Below, piece after piece: positions 45,515-54,188 of a DNA stretch of 64,000 nucleotides. A model generated the notes under the pieces. It saw only the letters and a list, made by a program, of their open reading frames with translations, made no database searches and had not been told where the DNA came from. The translations under genes were made by a program, and so were the position numbers. Positions within the stretch are counted from its first letter, which is position 1. Every line of letters begins with the position of its first letter. Origin of the DNA: Bacteroidales bacterium UBA1756 (GTDB taxonomy: Bacteria > Bacteroidota > Bacteroidia > Bacteroidales > WCHB1-69); NCBI GenBank assembly GCA_002314795.1, contig DCHI01000078.1, positions 9,511 to 73,510 of the forward strand, in the 5' to 3' direction.

Positions 45515-47542
45515 TTACCATTTGATTTTTCCGCTGATGCGGAAACTTCTACCCGGCATCGGATAATTCCGGATGATTTCGTAATGGCAGTCGGCAAGAT
45601 TAAGCAACTCGATTTTAAGACCTAACGTAACTTTTTTCTTAATAAAAAAATCGTGCCCAACCGACACGCTTTGATCCACATAGGGGGCCAGCTCGTTTGC
45701 GGAAATGTTCTGCTGCAAGGCATACCTCTTTCCAGCAGCCACAAGCATATAACTAACATCAAACCAAGGTGTTGAAAACATTATTGTGGCAGATCCGGAA
45801 TGCAAAGGCGTGTAAGGAATCTGGTGCTGGTACGTCTTTCCTTCGGGGCTCGTTTTGTCAACGGCACGTTGCAACGTATAACAGCCATTCAAACGGACGG
45901 TCAGTTCCCGAATGATTTGGTAATCGAAAGAGACGGTTGCGTCCAAACCGGTAATTTCCACACGACCATAATTCAGCATACTCCACACGAACAGATTTTT
46001 GCTGGGAATTGCGACAATTTTATTATTAACCAAATTATAATAACCATCAGCAATCACAGAAAAAGAGAGTCTCTTTTTCAGAAAAGATTTGGAATACGAG
46101 ATCCCGACATCTACCTGATGCGTTTCTTCGGGAAGCAAATTCTTATTACCTACTTCGTTGTAATACAAGTCGTTAAAAGTAGGGAGCCGAAAAATATTTT
46201 TGTAGAAAGCCCGAAAATGCAATGCTTCGGAAAGAATGGGTTGAACCGAGACCGCAACCGAAGGCGTGAATCGGCTCAAATCGTCGGCGGCCGCTCCCAA
46301 ACGGGTTTTGTTGACGACACCCGTATGCAGAAGACAGGCACGCACATCAACGTGGCGCGTATCTACAAAAAGACTCAATGCCGACAATGACTGGAACCGA
46401 GACGGATAAACAAAATCGGAAACATTAGCGCTCATATTACCGTATATCAAGTCGTTAGAAAACGACAATGAGACCATACGATGTGGCGCATACAAAAACG
46501 TATTAGCCAGATAGTACTCCCGTTGAATGTACCGATTATCAACAAATCCGGCGGCATTCAAGTATTCCGGATCCAGATACTTTTGACGAGCAAAATTGAA
46601 CTTTGCGTTCACCTGATAGGCGAATTTTCGGTTAAAACGATTCTCGTAATGCACTTGCCCAAAAGCATTTTCATCAAAAAGACGCTGTTTGGAGGATGTA
46701 TTGTAAAACACAACGGCGCCGGGCAAACCGCGCTGCGAATTGTAGTAATAGAATTTTGCATTCAACTTGGAATGGCCATTAAAATCGGCAAAAATATTCT
46801 CTTCCACGGAGATGCTTTTCACATCCGAATTTTGACGTTTTTCAACCGAAGTGCTATCTCCTTTTCCTCCATAAAAAATAGTGAAAGGGTAGTTCCCGTC
46901 CGACTGTAAATAATTCACACTCAGCGCAGAAGAGACGACAGGATAGCTATCTCCTTTTTTTTGAAAGATTCGATTTTCCATCGTCAGTGACGGATTGAGC
47001 AGACCGAAAGAGCCGCCCGTGAAACGGACTTCCAGATTGATGGGCTTCTTGGGAAGAAACGTCGGGCGGACGGTACGAATGTGGATTAAACTTGCCGCCG
47101 CCATCAAACGAGCCGGAAGGAAAATATCATCGTCAGTACCACTATTCAGCGAGATTTGCTCCACATTGAACAAAGTGAATTTTGACAAATCAATTTGTCC
47201 CGTCTGGCAATCGGAAAGGGCGATACCGTCGTACCCGACCACGGTATGTTGGCTACCGAACCCGCGCATAGCCACCGTTTTCATTCCGCCAACGCCGCCG
47301 TAATCCTTAATGACAATGCCTGCGAACAATTTCAAGACATCGGAAACTTGCAACGACGGAACGTTCTCAATATCTTTTTTTTCAATTACTTGCAAAGAAG
47401 AAGTGGCCGTCAGCGGGGCACGGACTCGCCCCGCCGACACGCCGACCTCATCGATTTGATAGGTCGTGCTATCTATCTGCGCCATAGCCGTCAACAAGAC
47501 GCTGCACAGCGAAAAAGCCACTACTACTTTTAGGATTTTCAC
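45515..47542 (-). CDS. btuB: TonB-dependent outer-membrane receptor, probably for cobalamin (BtuB-like)
   Basis: The 675-residue protein has a signal peptide (MKILKVVVAFSLCSVLLTAMAQ), a plug domain (VSDVLKLFAGIVIKDYGG, MRGFGSQHTVVGYDGIAL) and a 22-strand-type barrel with FRLPTFNDLYYNEVGN and a final strand ending in W. This is the size of BtuB and other small-ligand receptors without an SusC-type extension. It is the last gene of an operon led by a cobalamin riboswitch and a BtuG-like protein, which supports a B12 role. It lies 12 bases after the T9SS cargo gene. Confidence 0.85.
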   Translation of the reverse strand: MKILKVVVAFSLCSVLLTAMAQIDSTTYQIDEVGVSAGRVRAPLTATSSLQVIEKKDIENVPSLQVSDVLKLFAGIVIKDYGGVGGMKTVAMRGFGSQHTVVGYDGIALSDCQTGQIDLSKFTLFNVEQISLNSGTDDDIFLPARLMAAASLIHIRTVRPTFLPKKPINLEVRFTGGSFGLLNPSLTMENRIFQKKGDSYPVVSSALSVNYLQSDGNYPFTIFYGGKGDSTSVEKRQNSDVKSISVEENIFADFNGHSKLNAKFYYYNSQRGLPGAVVFYNTSSKQRLFDENAFGQVHYENRFNRKFAYQVNAKFNFARQKYLDPEYLNAAGFVDNRYIQREYYLANTFLYAPHRMVSLSFSNDLIYGNMSANVSDFVYPSRFQSLSALSLFVDTRHVDVRACLLHTGVVNKTRLGAAADDLSRFTPSVAVSVQPILSEALHFRAFYKNIFRLPTFNDLYYNEVGNKNLLPEETHQVDVGISYSKSFLKKRLSFSVIADGYYNLVNNKIVAIPSKNLFVWSMLNYGRVEITGLDATVSFDYQIIRELTVRLNGCYTLQRAVDKTSPEGKTYQHQIPYTPLHSGSATIMFSTPWFDVSYMLVAAGKRYALQQNISANELAPYVDQSVSVGHDFFIKKKVTLGLKIELLNLADCHYEIIRNYPMPGRSFRISGKIKW

Positions 47543-47554
47543 CTATAAAAGACA

Positions 47555-49003
47555 TTACATTTTTACAATCCGTGCCACACGCCCATTCTGTTGAATGAAA
47601 TAGATACCTGCGGGGTACGCAGACATATTCACGGTCATACGTTCTTCGGACGCGACCACGCGCATCAATTCCGTACCTACCGAATTGTACAAAACCACCG
47701 TTTCTCCCAAAACCGTTTCCACCGTCACATTAGCGGTACAAGGATTCGGATGAACGGAGAGCGGCTTCGTTTCATACTCACTGACAGACGTTTGTCCCGG
47801 AGTCCAGCCATTGAGGACACAAACTCCGTCCAAGTCAAAACCACCAGAAGCGAAATTCGTCGGGTAGGGATCATTGATGATGTGATTGTTTTTATCACGT
47901 GAAGCAACAGCGGGATCAATAGAGCCGATGACATCAATAAGTTTCACGTGCGTAACATTATTAACATCTAATAACTCGTTGTCAGCCAATTCATCCAAAT
48001 CGAACGGAGTTCCCCAACCCACACGATATTTTCCAGCCAGATTGTGCAAGTCACGCGGATCAGTGCCACCATTGTTATCTATCTGGACATCCGCGGGCGT
48101 ATTGGAAACAGCAGGGAAGCGGACGTAGTTCACACCATCGGAACTGACTTCCACAAAAGCCAATTCCAAGAAGGAATCATTCAAAGAATTTTCAAAAATA
48201 GCGAAATCATAGCCGTCACCATTTTGAATCGGAATATCAAAAGTCAAGATGGCAACGCCGCTGTCACCCAAGCTAACGACATCCATCGTACTTTCTGTGG
48301 CAGCGCCAACTGCGTCGGATTCAGCACCATACGAAACGAAAACGTTTGGAACGGTTATATCTTGCAAACCACGTTCTATCTGACAGTTGGTGGCCCAGCC
48401 CAAGATGGCAGGGTCTTGGCAGAAGATGGCCTGACAACCTTCCGTCCCAACGGCACCGTCATACTTAGTAGTGTCCACAATGACCGTATCTGTCGTCGTC
48501 GTGTCCGAACCACCTAAGGAGCTGACGGGAAGAACCGGAGTCGTCCAAGCACAACTGCTCCAATCTTCGGAAAAAATGCCACAGGCGTAACCGCCCCATT
48601 TCACCACATCTCCATTCACAATTTCCTGTGACTCATAGCCAACTTGCGCCATCAGACTATTGACATTATACATCGGGAAATCGCCATCCATCGACAAATC
48701 ATATTCTTCATCGTGATAAAAAATATTGTTTATCGTCCCGCCGCCACCTTCATAGGTAAAGCGAGGGTCGGCTGCTGCAATGGAGTCCATCATTTCAGAA
48801 ACAAGCAAGGTGGAATTTTCAAAACGGAAGCCCCAAGCCAAAGCCACTTCCGGACTACACCAACTGACAATCAGAATGGCTTGATTGGAACCTTCGCCAA
48901 TCCAATATTGAATTTGATCTGCTGAAATAGTTGCATCGTCCTGCGCTTTCATCGTTCCAAAGAACAGGCCTACAAAGAGTAGTGATAATAGAATTTTTTT
49001 CAT
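47555..49003 (-). CDS. T9SS cargo surface protein of the cobalamin operon
   Basis: The 482-residue protein has a signal peptide (MKKILLSLLFVGLFFGTMKAQ). Residues 25-160 form an unassigned N-terminal domain, then a threonine-rich linker (GSDTTTTDTVIVDTT). The middle domain (about 185-390) has DFAIFENS and ELAFVEVSSDGVNYVRFPA, a pattern seen in a family of surface proteins often next to BtuB-like receptors. A type A T9SS domain closes it (VHPNPCTAN to IVKM). It should be displayed on the cell surface. Its position between the BtuG-like and BtuB-like genes suggests help in B12 capture, but this is context only. Confidence 0.82.
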   Translation of the reverse strand: MKKILLSLLFVGLFFGTMKAQDDATISADQIQYWIGEGSNQAILIVSWCSPEVALAWGFRFENSTLLVSEMMDSIAAADPRFTYEGGGGTINNIFYHDEEYDLSMDGDFPMYNVNSLMAQVGYESQEIVNGDVVKWGGYACGIFSEDWSSCAWTTPVLPVSSLGGSDTTTTDTVIVDTTKYDGAVGTEGCQAIFCQDPAILGWATNCQIERGLQDITVPNVFVSYGAESDAVGAATESTMDVVSLGDSGVAILTFDIPIQNGDGYDFAIFENSLNDSFLELAFVEVSSDGVNYVRFPAVSNTPADVQIDNNGGTDPRDLHNLAGKYRVGWGTPFDLDELADNELLDVNNVTHVKLIDVIGSIDPAVASRDKNNHIINDPYPTNFASGGFDLDGVCVLNGWTPGQTSVSEYETKPLSVHPNPCTANVTVETVLGETVVLYNSVGTELMRVVASEERMTVNMSAYPAGIYFIQQNGRVARIVKM

Positions 49004-49035
49004 AATAGTAATTTAATAGATTGATTATAAGGTTA

Positions 49036-50109
49036 TTATTTAAAAACAATTGCCGTTGGATTGATGCCTGCTTCAAACTTATACTTAAAATGTCCCGCCG
49101 CATCGAAGCAGAAGATGTCGCCATTGGTCGTGTATTGCGAAGCATCGGCGATGAACACATCTCCCGTGGCAGGATTCACTGCAATGGCATACGGAGTAAG
49201 AATTGACACTTCATCGACAATAAAATTCTCATTGACAATCGTTTCCGAAGAAACGTCCATCACTTTCACAGAATATTTTTGTGTAGAAAAATCATAATAG
49301 TACAAATAAGCGAAGGTACCCGAAATCGTAAAATTGCTCACGGGAAACGGGAAGGTTTCGACCAGCTCATCCGTTTGAGAATCAATTCGTTGAAATTGAG
49401 CTGGCACACTTCCGTAATTGCCATTGCAGACGATATAGATGTCACCTTGCGCGTCGTGAGCCATTCGTGTAGGATTGAGCCCGACGGAAATATCTTTGAT
49501 GTGCGAAAAGGTGGCCAAGTCAAAAACGCTGACGCTATTGCCATAATTGGGAAAATTCAGTCCGCCCGAGTTACTGACGTACAACTTCCCGTTGGCGACG
49601 CAAACGCCGTCGGGATTGCTTCCCGCCTGAACGGTATTGACGATGGCCATCGTTGAGGTGTCTATTTTCAACACGGAGCCGTCGTAGCAACAAAGGTAGG
49701 CAAAGGCACCATCAAAGGTGATTTTCCGGGGTTGTTTTCCAGATAATGAAATTTGTTTCAACGATTTAGCGGTTTGCAAATCCATTATTTCCAATGTTTC
49801 AGAAATGTTGACCACACAGTAAAGTTTGGAGCCATATTTCTGAAGATCGCTGCCGGTGTCTCCCAAGCCCCGTTGATTGGCGGCAAGAAAAGCGTCGGTC
49901 GTTGTCGCGGCGTCAAAGTCATAAAAAGAAATCGAACTATTGTTCATCTGCCATACGCCTTCATTGAGGACATAGAGACCGTGAGACGATTCCGAAACGA
50001 CAGTATTTGGCTTTGTTTCAGATTTTTCGCAAGAAAAGAACAAGACGATGCCGCATAAAATCATACCGCATTTCAGGGAACTTTTTTTTAGATTTTTGAA
50101 AAGATTCAT
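49036..50109 (-). CDS. BtuG-like beta-propeller surface lipoprotein
   Basis: The 357-residue protein has a lipoprotein signal with the modified cysteine at C27 (GIVLFFSC) and about seven blade-like repeats of the YncE/DUF5074 type (for example VSNSGGLNFPNYGNSVSVFD, GLNPTRMAHDAQGDIYIVCNG split at the repeats). BtuG of gut Bacteroides is a surface propeller that binds B12 tightly and hands it to BtuB. The arrangement here, behind a cobalamin riboswitch and before a BtuB-like gene, fits that role. The start at 50109 is chosen because AAGGAGG lies four bases upstream; a longer frame to 50154 skips that site. Confidence 0.85.
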   Translation of the reverse strand: MNLFKNLKKSSLKCGMILCGIVLFFSCEKSETKPNTVVSESSHGLYVLNEGVWQMNNSSISFYDFDAATTTDAFLAANQRGLGDTGSDLQKYGSKLYCVVNISETLEIMDLQTAKSLKQISLSGKQPRKITFDGAFAYLCCYDGSVLKIDTSTMAIVNTVQAGSNPDGVCVANGKLYVSNSGGLNFPNYGNSVSVFDLATFSHIKDISVGLNPTRMAHDAQGDIYIVCNGNYGSVPAQFQRIDSQTDELVETFPFPVSNFTISGTFAYLYYYDFSTQKYSVKVMDVSSETIVNENFIVDEVSILTPYAIAVNPATGDVFIADASQYTTNGDIFCFDAAGHFKYKFEAGINPTAIVFK

Positions 50110-50113
50110 CCTT

Positions 50114-50120
50114 CCTCCTT
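50114..50120 (-). promoter_or_regulatory. Shine-Dalgarno site of the BtuG-like gene
   Basis: The minus strand reads AAGGAGG four bases before the ATG at 50109, deciding that start. A riboswitch controlling translation would have to hide this site. Confidence 0.7.
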
Positions 50121-50199
50121 TTACTGTTTTTGGGAGGATAATGTAAAGACGCAAAAGCGACCTAATGAAAAAGCTTACCTCCCGAAGCTTTCCACAGCA

Positions 50200-50365
50200 A
50201 CGATGTGGCAGGTTTTCTGACTTGTCCCCCTTGGACGCCTTCCCGTCATAAAACGCTGACAGTGACTTATTTGTCCAAGGTTTTGCGGAACTTACAGCAG
50301 CGGGTACTGTGCAGGAATTTCACCTGCTTCCCTCTCAAGATTCACGATGAATCTTTCACCACAAA
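50200..50365 (-). ncRNA. Cobalamin riboswitch
   Basis: On the minus strand the leader carries the conserved blocks of the adenosyl/cobalamin riboswitch: GGTGAAATTCCTGCACAG (near 50310-50327), CCCGCTGCTGTAA (50292-50304), a B12-box-like GTCACTG (50260-50266), and GTCAGAAAACCTGCC (50207-50221). It begins just after a promoter element and ends about 90 bases before the BtuG-like start, where an AAGGAGG site lies. It should shut down the surface B12-uptake operon when cobalamin is plentiful. Boundaries are estimated. Confidence 0.93.
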
Positions 50366-50372
50366 ATCGGCG

Positions 50373-50381
50373 GCAAAAGTA
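50373..50381 (-). promoter_or_regulatory. -7 promoter element for the cobalamin-uptake operon
   Basis: The minus strand reads TACTTTTGC, immediately upstream of the riboswitch. Confidence 0.7.
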
Positions 50382-50484
50382 CAATAATTCTCGTTTTTAA
50401 CACAAAGAAAAATAATAGATTTTTTTGCGACGACTGCTTCAAAAATATATATACAATAAATTTTATGCTGATTTTGCAAATAAC

Positions 50485-51599
50485 TTATTGATTTTCATTA
50501 ACATACTTACAATACTCAACCAAACTACGCTGAATCACACTCCCTACTTTCAGTTGTTCTTTGTACTGCATTATCATCATCGGACTCATACTACGATTAA
50601 GAGCAAAACGCACTACATCTTGGTCGGACTCCTTGCAAAACAGAATTCCAATCGTGGGATTTTCATTGGAACGGCGCTCCTCTTGGTCAAGAGCTTCTAA
50701 ATAGAATTCCAATTGTCCCAAATAGGCAGGACGGAACTCAGTGGTTTTCAATTCAAAAGCCACCATACATTGCAATTGTCGATGGTAAAATAATAAATCT
50801 ATTTTGAATTTCTTTCCTCCGACATTAATGGAATGTTCTTGATCAATAAACAGAAAATCTTTTCCCAATTCAAGAATAAAGTCTTTAATATGCGAAACGA
50901 TATCTTTACGGAGTTTTGATTCCCTGTATATTTTGGGAAGTCCAAGAAAGTCAAGGTAAGCGGTGTCCTTAAAAAGCACTTGCGATTGCGGATAGGTACT
51001 TTTGAGCATCTCCGACTGGGAGTTTCCACTTTCTAACAAAGAAGTCATCGTGTTGGTTTGAATGGCACGCTCTAATTCTTGATTTTTCAATTTTTCATGG
51101 CCAGCATAAAGCATATAAAAAAGACGTTCTGCATTTGTTTTGCATCGACTCAAAATAGTTTGATGATTAGACCATCCCGTTACAAATAAAACTTTTGGAA
51201 TTTGTGCCGATGCAATCGGCACAATTGGAGCAACCTCCAAATCCTCACTTGAGTCATCATTCGCTATCAGATTATTCATTAAGAGCAATTGGGCGAATTC
51301 ATTTGAAGAATATGTTTCGAAAAACTGTACCATTTTGTAAATGGTACGATAACTCCATCCCCGTGTAGTCGGATCTTGCAACCGTATAAATTCAGAAAGT
51401 TGTCGAACAATGCCATCCCCCCATTCGGAAGAATGCAATTTAGATGATACATATTTCCCAACATTCCAAATCATAGATAAAGACTCATTATCAATGGCTG
51501 TCGCCGCTCGCTGACGATGTGTCGTTATGATGGCATAAACTTCATTAAACTTTGCTTTACGCTCAATGTGTAACTATTATGCTTGCTTTGCTGCTTCAT
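50485..51599 (-). pseudogene. DUF1016 / YhcG-type PD-(D/E)XK nuclease, probably frameshifted near its start
   Basis: The main frame (50485-51474, 329 residues from ATG 51474) has the DUF1016 layout: an N-terminal WSYRTIYKMVQFF segment and a C-terminal PD-(D/E)XK domain with FKIDLLFYH and VAFELKT. The frame, however, continues upstream of that ATG to 51573 with family-like sequence (KFNEVYAIITTHRQRAATAI) but no start codon, and then meets a TAG at 51574-51576. A start with promoter (51652-51660) exists at 51599 in another frame (MKQQSKHNSYTLS), which ends after 24 codons. The two frames differ by one base shift, so a single indel between about 51555 and 51585 would restore a whole gene. This may be a real mutation, a sequencing error or a shorter functional form from 51474. 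Confidence 0.7.
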
Positions 51600-51651
51600 A
51601 TTTCTTTCTCTATAAACCATTTATTGTTTTTTTCAGCGGAGCCAAAAACGT

Positions 51652-51660
51652 GCAAAGATA
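51652..51660 (-). promoter_or_regulatory. -7 promoter element for the DUF1016 gene
   Basis: The minus strand reads TATCTTTGC, about 53 bases before the ATG at 51599 and 178 before the ATG at 51474. Confidence 0.6.
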
Positions 51661-51755
51661 CAATTTTTTGTTAATATGTATCGCCATTAGGGAAAATAAC
51701 AGGAAAAGAGAACTAAGAGATTTGTGCTTGTGACGAAAACTATTGGAGCGAAGGA

Positions 51756-52778
51756 CTACCGGACCTTTATTTTCTGTCCGATTTGCAACAAAGAGGTTTC
51801 TTTGATATGATTCAACTGGCACAATTTGGAAACAGTAGTGTGGTATTTGCGGGCTATGGCACTCAGTGTGTCGCCTTTTTTTACCTTATGGATTGTAACT
51901 GAAGCCGTTGAAGAAGAGGATGTTGACGATGATTGCGCGGTAGCGCTATCCGATGAAGAAGTTGAAGCAGTCCCGGTAGAGCCATCCATCACCGTAACCT
52001 TATTTTTGTTTCTGTCGATATTCTGATAAGCGGTGCCCATCTTTGCCACGGTGATATCAATATCGGTATTGACAAATCGGACCGAATCATTCAAGCGATG
52101 AGCGAAAAGCCATTCGTAGGTATCGTCAAGATAGAAGATTTTGGCGAGAGCCGAGTGACTTTGTCCGGATAACTTAGTAAAACGCAGCAACTTAGCATCA
52201 CCGCACGCTTTCACGGCATTCACCACTTTTTGAGACTCACTGATTCCGACGGCGCGGTCGGCGGTGCCGTGCAGAATCCAGAACGGAACTTTGTTGAGCC
52301 CGCAGTAACTTTTCACTCCGCCGCCACCGCACAAAGCCATCGCCGCGGCAACACGGTCCGGATAAGTGGCTACGTAATTGATGGTTCCATAACCTCCCAT
52401 ACTCATTCCGATAACATAAATCCGGTTCGTATCCACGGCGTAATGAGCCAAGGCCCAATTCATAACATTCTCTACGTTCGCCGGTTTCCAACCACCACCG
52501 GGCGACTGAGGGGCCACAATCACGGCATCAATATCGTGACCATACGAGATGGCTGTCAACGGGCCATACTTGCGAACACTTTGCAAATTGCTTCCACTCA
52601 AACTCGCGCCGTGCAAAAACAACAACAAAGGTTTTTCACAACGGGTGGAATCATAATCCTTCGGGGTATAGATCCAAAAATTGTAGCCATTGGGGACAAC
52701 GTTTCGAAAAGCGGTCAGCGTTTGCCCCATCAGAAAAATAGGCAGCAAAGCGACAAACAGGAGGGTGATTTTTTTCAT
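51756..52778 (-). CDS. Secreted alpha/beta-hydrolase fused to a LysM domain
   Basis: The 340-residue protein has a signal peptide (MKKITLLFVALLPIFLMG), an esterase domain of the poly-hydroxyalkanoate depolymerase / feruloyl esterase type, a serine/threonine-rich linker (about residues 265-292) and a C-terminal LysM domain (HKVKKGDTLSAIARKYHT, about 295-340). The catalytic triad is visible as S126 in GMSMGG, D174 in HGTADRAVG and H208 in SGQSHSA. LysM binds N-acetylglucosamine polymers, so the enzyme may act at peptidoglycan or chitin-like material. The ATG at 52778 is chosen because a -7 element ends five bases upstream; the longer frame would begin upstream of it. Confidence 0.82.
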   Translation of the reverse strand: MKKITLLFVALLPIFLMGQTLTAFRNVVPNGYNFWIYTPKDYDSTRCEKPLLLFLHGASLSGSNLQSVRKYGPLTAISYGHDIDAVIVAPQSPGGGWKPANVENVMNWALAHYAVDTNRIYVIGMSMGGYGTINYVATYPDRVAAAMALCGGGGVKSYCGLNKVPFWILHGTADRAVGISESQKVVNAVKACGDAKLLRFTKLSGQSHSALAKIFYLDDTYEWLFAHRLNDSVRFVNTDIDITVAKMGTAYQNIDRNKNKVTVMDGSTGTASTSSSDSATAQSSSTSSSSTASVTIHKVKKGDTLSAIARKYHTTVSKLCQLNHIKETSLLQIGQKIKVR

Positions 52779-52782
52779 AGCG

Positions 52783-52791
52783 GCAAAAGTA
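52783..52791 (-). promoter_or_regulatory. -7 promoter element very close to the esterase-LysM start
   Basis: The minus strand reads TACTTTTGC. The ATG at 52778 is only four bases beyond this element, so the transcript would have almost no leader. Confidence 0.6.
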
Positions 52792-52815
52792 CGTTTTTTT
52801 GTCCAAAGAAGGGAC

Positions 52816-52849
52816 AAAAAAAAACGGTTCCTTTCGAAACCGTTTTTTT
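52816..52849 (-). terminator. Intrinsic terminator of the PLP lyase gene
   Basis: AAAACGGTT (52821-52829) pairs with AACCGTTTT (52838-52846) around an eight-base loop, with A and T runs on both sides. It lies 19 bases beyond the PLP-enzyme stop on the minus strand and just before the next promoter. Confidence 0.8.
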
Positions 52850-52867
52850 CTATCATAGCATTAAAGC

Positions 52868-54064
52868 TTATCTTGTAGCGTCAATAGCTTGTTTAATCAA
52901 TTGGAAAGTGCGTTCCGGATCGTTGTCCAAACCGACAGAGAAACGGATGAGACCTTCGCTCATACCCATTTCCTTTTGGATATCATCGGGGACTTCGGAA
53001 GATGTAGATTTTCCGGAGTTGCTGAACAAAGTCTTGAAGTAGCCCAAGCTGACAGCGAGGTAGCCGACGCCTAATTCTTGCATTTTTTCCATAATGGCGC
53101 TGGCACGTTCAGCCGTACCCATATCAATGGAAATCATACCGCCATAACCGTAACCATCATTCATCATACTGGTAAACAATTCGTGGTCAATATGTTCCGG
53201 AAGTCCAGGATAATTGTACTTGATACCGGTTTCTTTGAAACGTTTGGCCAAGTACATTGCATTTTCGCTATGCTTTTTCATACGGATGTGCAAGGTGTGC
53301 AAATTCTTCTGGATGCTGGAAGAACGGAACGTATCCAACACTGGGCCGAGCAACATAGCCGTACCATTATTTACATCAATCAGGGAGTTGATATAATCGG
53401 CTGTACCACAGATAGCACCTGCTACGCAGTCGTTCATACCGTTTACATACTTGGTCATACTGTAAATGACAACGTCTGCACCCAAACGATAGGGGGAGAA
53501 AATCATCGGGGTGAAGGTATTGTCAACCAACAAGCGAGCGCCAGCGGCGTGAGCGATCTTGGAAAGTTCCGGAATATTGGCGATACGGAGCAACGGGTTG
53601 TTCATCGTTTCGGTATAGAGGACTTTCGTATTGGGACGAATCGCTTTCTTTACTGCATCCAAGTCTTGGAAATTAACGAAGGATACCTCAACATTGAATT
53701 TTTTAAGATAATTGTTGAGGAAAGCGAAAGTACCGCCGTATGTAGTCATACTGGAGACGATGTGATCGCCGGATTTCACTTCGTGCATCAAAGCGACGGT
53801 GATGGCAGCCATACCTGAGCCGGTAGCCCAAGCTGATTCAGTTCCTTCCATAGCAGCCAATGACTCAGCCAGTGCCAAGGTGCTTGGATTCCAATGGCGA
53901 GAATAGAGAAAATATCCTTCCGTTTCGCCGTGGAAAGTATCGGTCATCGTTTTGGCCTTTTCAAACATAAAGGTTGCGCTATCGCAAATAGCAGGGTTGA
54001 CGCCTCTGTAAGCATCTTTCTTGTCCAACTTTTCAATGTTGGTTGCCGGATCAAATTTTTCCAT
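52868..54064 (-). CDS. Cys/Met-metabolism PLP enzyme (methionine gamma-lyase / cystathionine lyase family)
   Basis: The 398-residue protein belongs to the fold type I Cys/Met metabolism PLP family. Visible features are the N-terminal RHWNPSTLALAESLAAMEG, the glycine-rich GSGMAAI cofactor phosphate site, LVDNTFTPMIFSPYRLGADVVIYSMTKYVNG (split), where the lysine of SMTKYVNG forms the Schiff base, and a C-terminal SEGLIRFSVGLD. Family members include methionine gamma-lyase, cystathionine gamma-synthase and beta-lyases, and the exact reaction cannot be told by eye. It is a single-gene unit with its own promoter and terminator. Confidence 0.88.
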   Translation of the reverse strand: MEKFDPATNIEKLDKKDAYRGVNPAICDSATFMFEKAKTMTDTFHGETEGYFLYSRHWNPSTLALAESLAAMEGTESAWATGSGMAAITVALMHEVKSGDHIVSSMTTYGGTFAFLNNYLKKFNVEVSFVNFQDLDAVKKAIRPNTKVLYTETMNNPLLRIANIPELSKIAHAAGARLLVDNTFTPMIFSPYRLGADVVIYSMTKYVNGMNDCVAGAICGTADYINSLIDVNNGTAMLLGPVLDTFRSSSIQKNLHTLHIRMKKHSENAMYLAKRFKETGIKYNYPGLPEHIDHELFTSMMNDGYGYGGMISIDMGTAERASAIMEKMQELGVGYLAVSLGYFKTLFSNSGKSTSSEVPDDIQKEMGMSEGLIRFSVGLDNDPERTFQLIKQAIDATR

Positions 54065-54108
54065 AGTTAAAATATTTTATTTTAATGTTGTTTATAAAAA
54101 TCAAGGCG

Positions 54109-54117
54109 GCAAAGGTA
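54109..54117 (-). promoter_or_regulatory. -7 promoter element for the PLP lyase gene
   Basis: The minus strand reads TACCTTTGC, 45 bases before the ATG at 54064. Confidence 0.65.
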
Positions 54118-54188
54118 CGACAATTTATCCATACGAAGTCTGATAATTTTGACCAAATTTTATGAAGGGAAATGGAAGTCGCTTTTGA

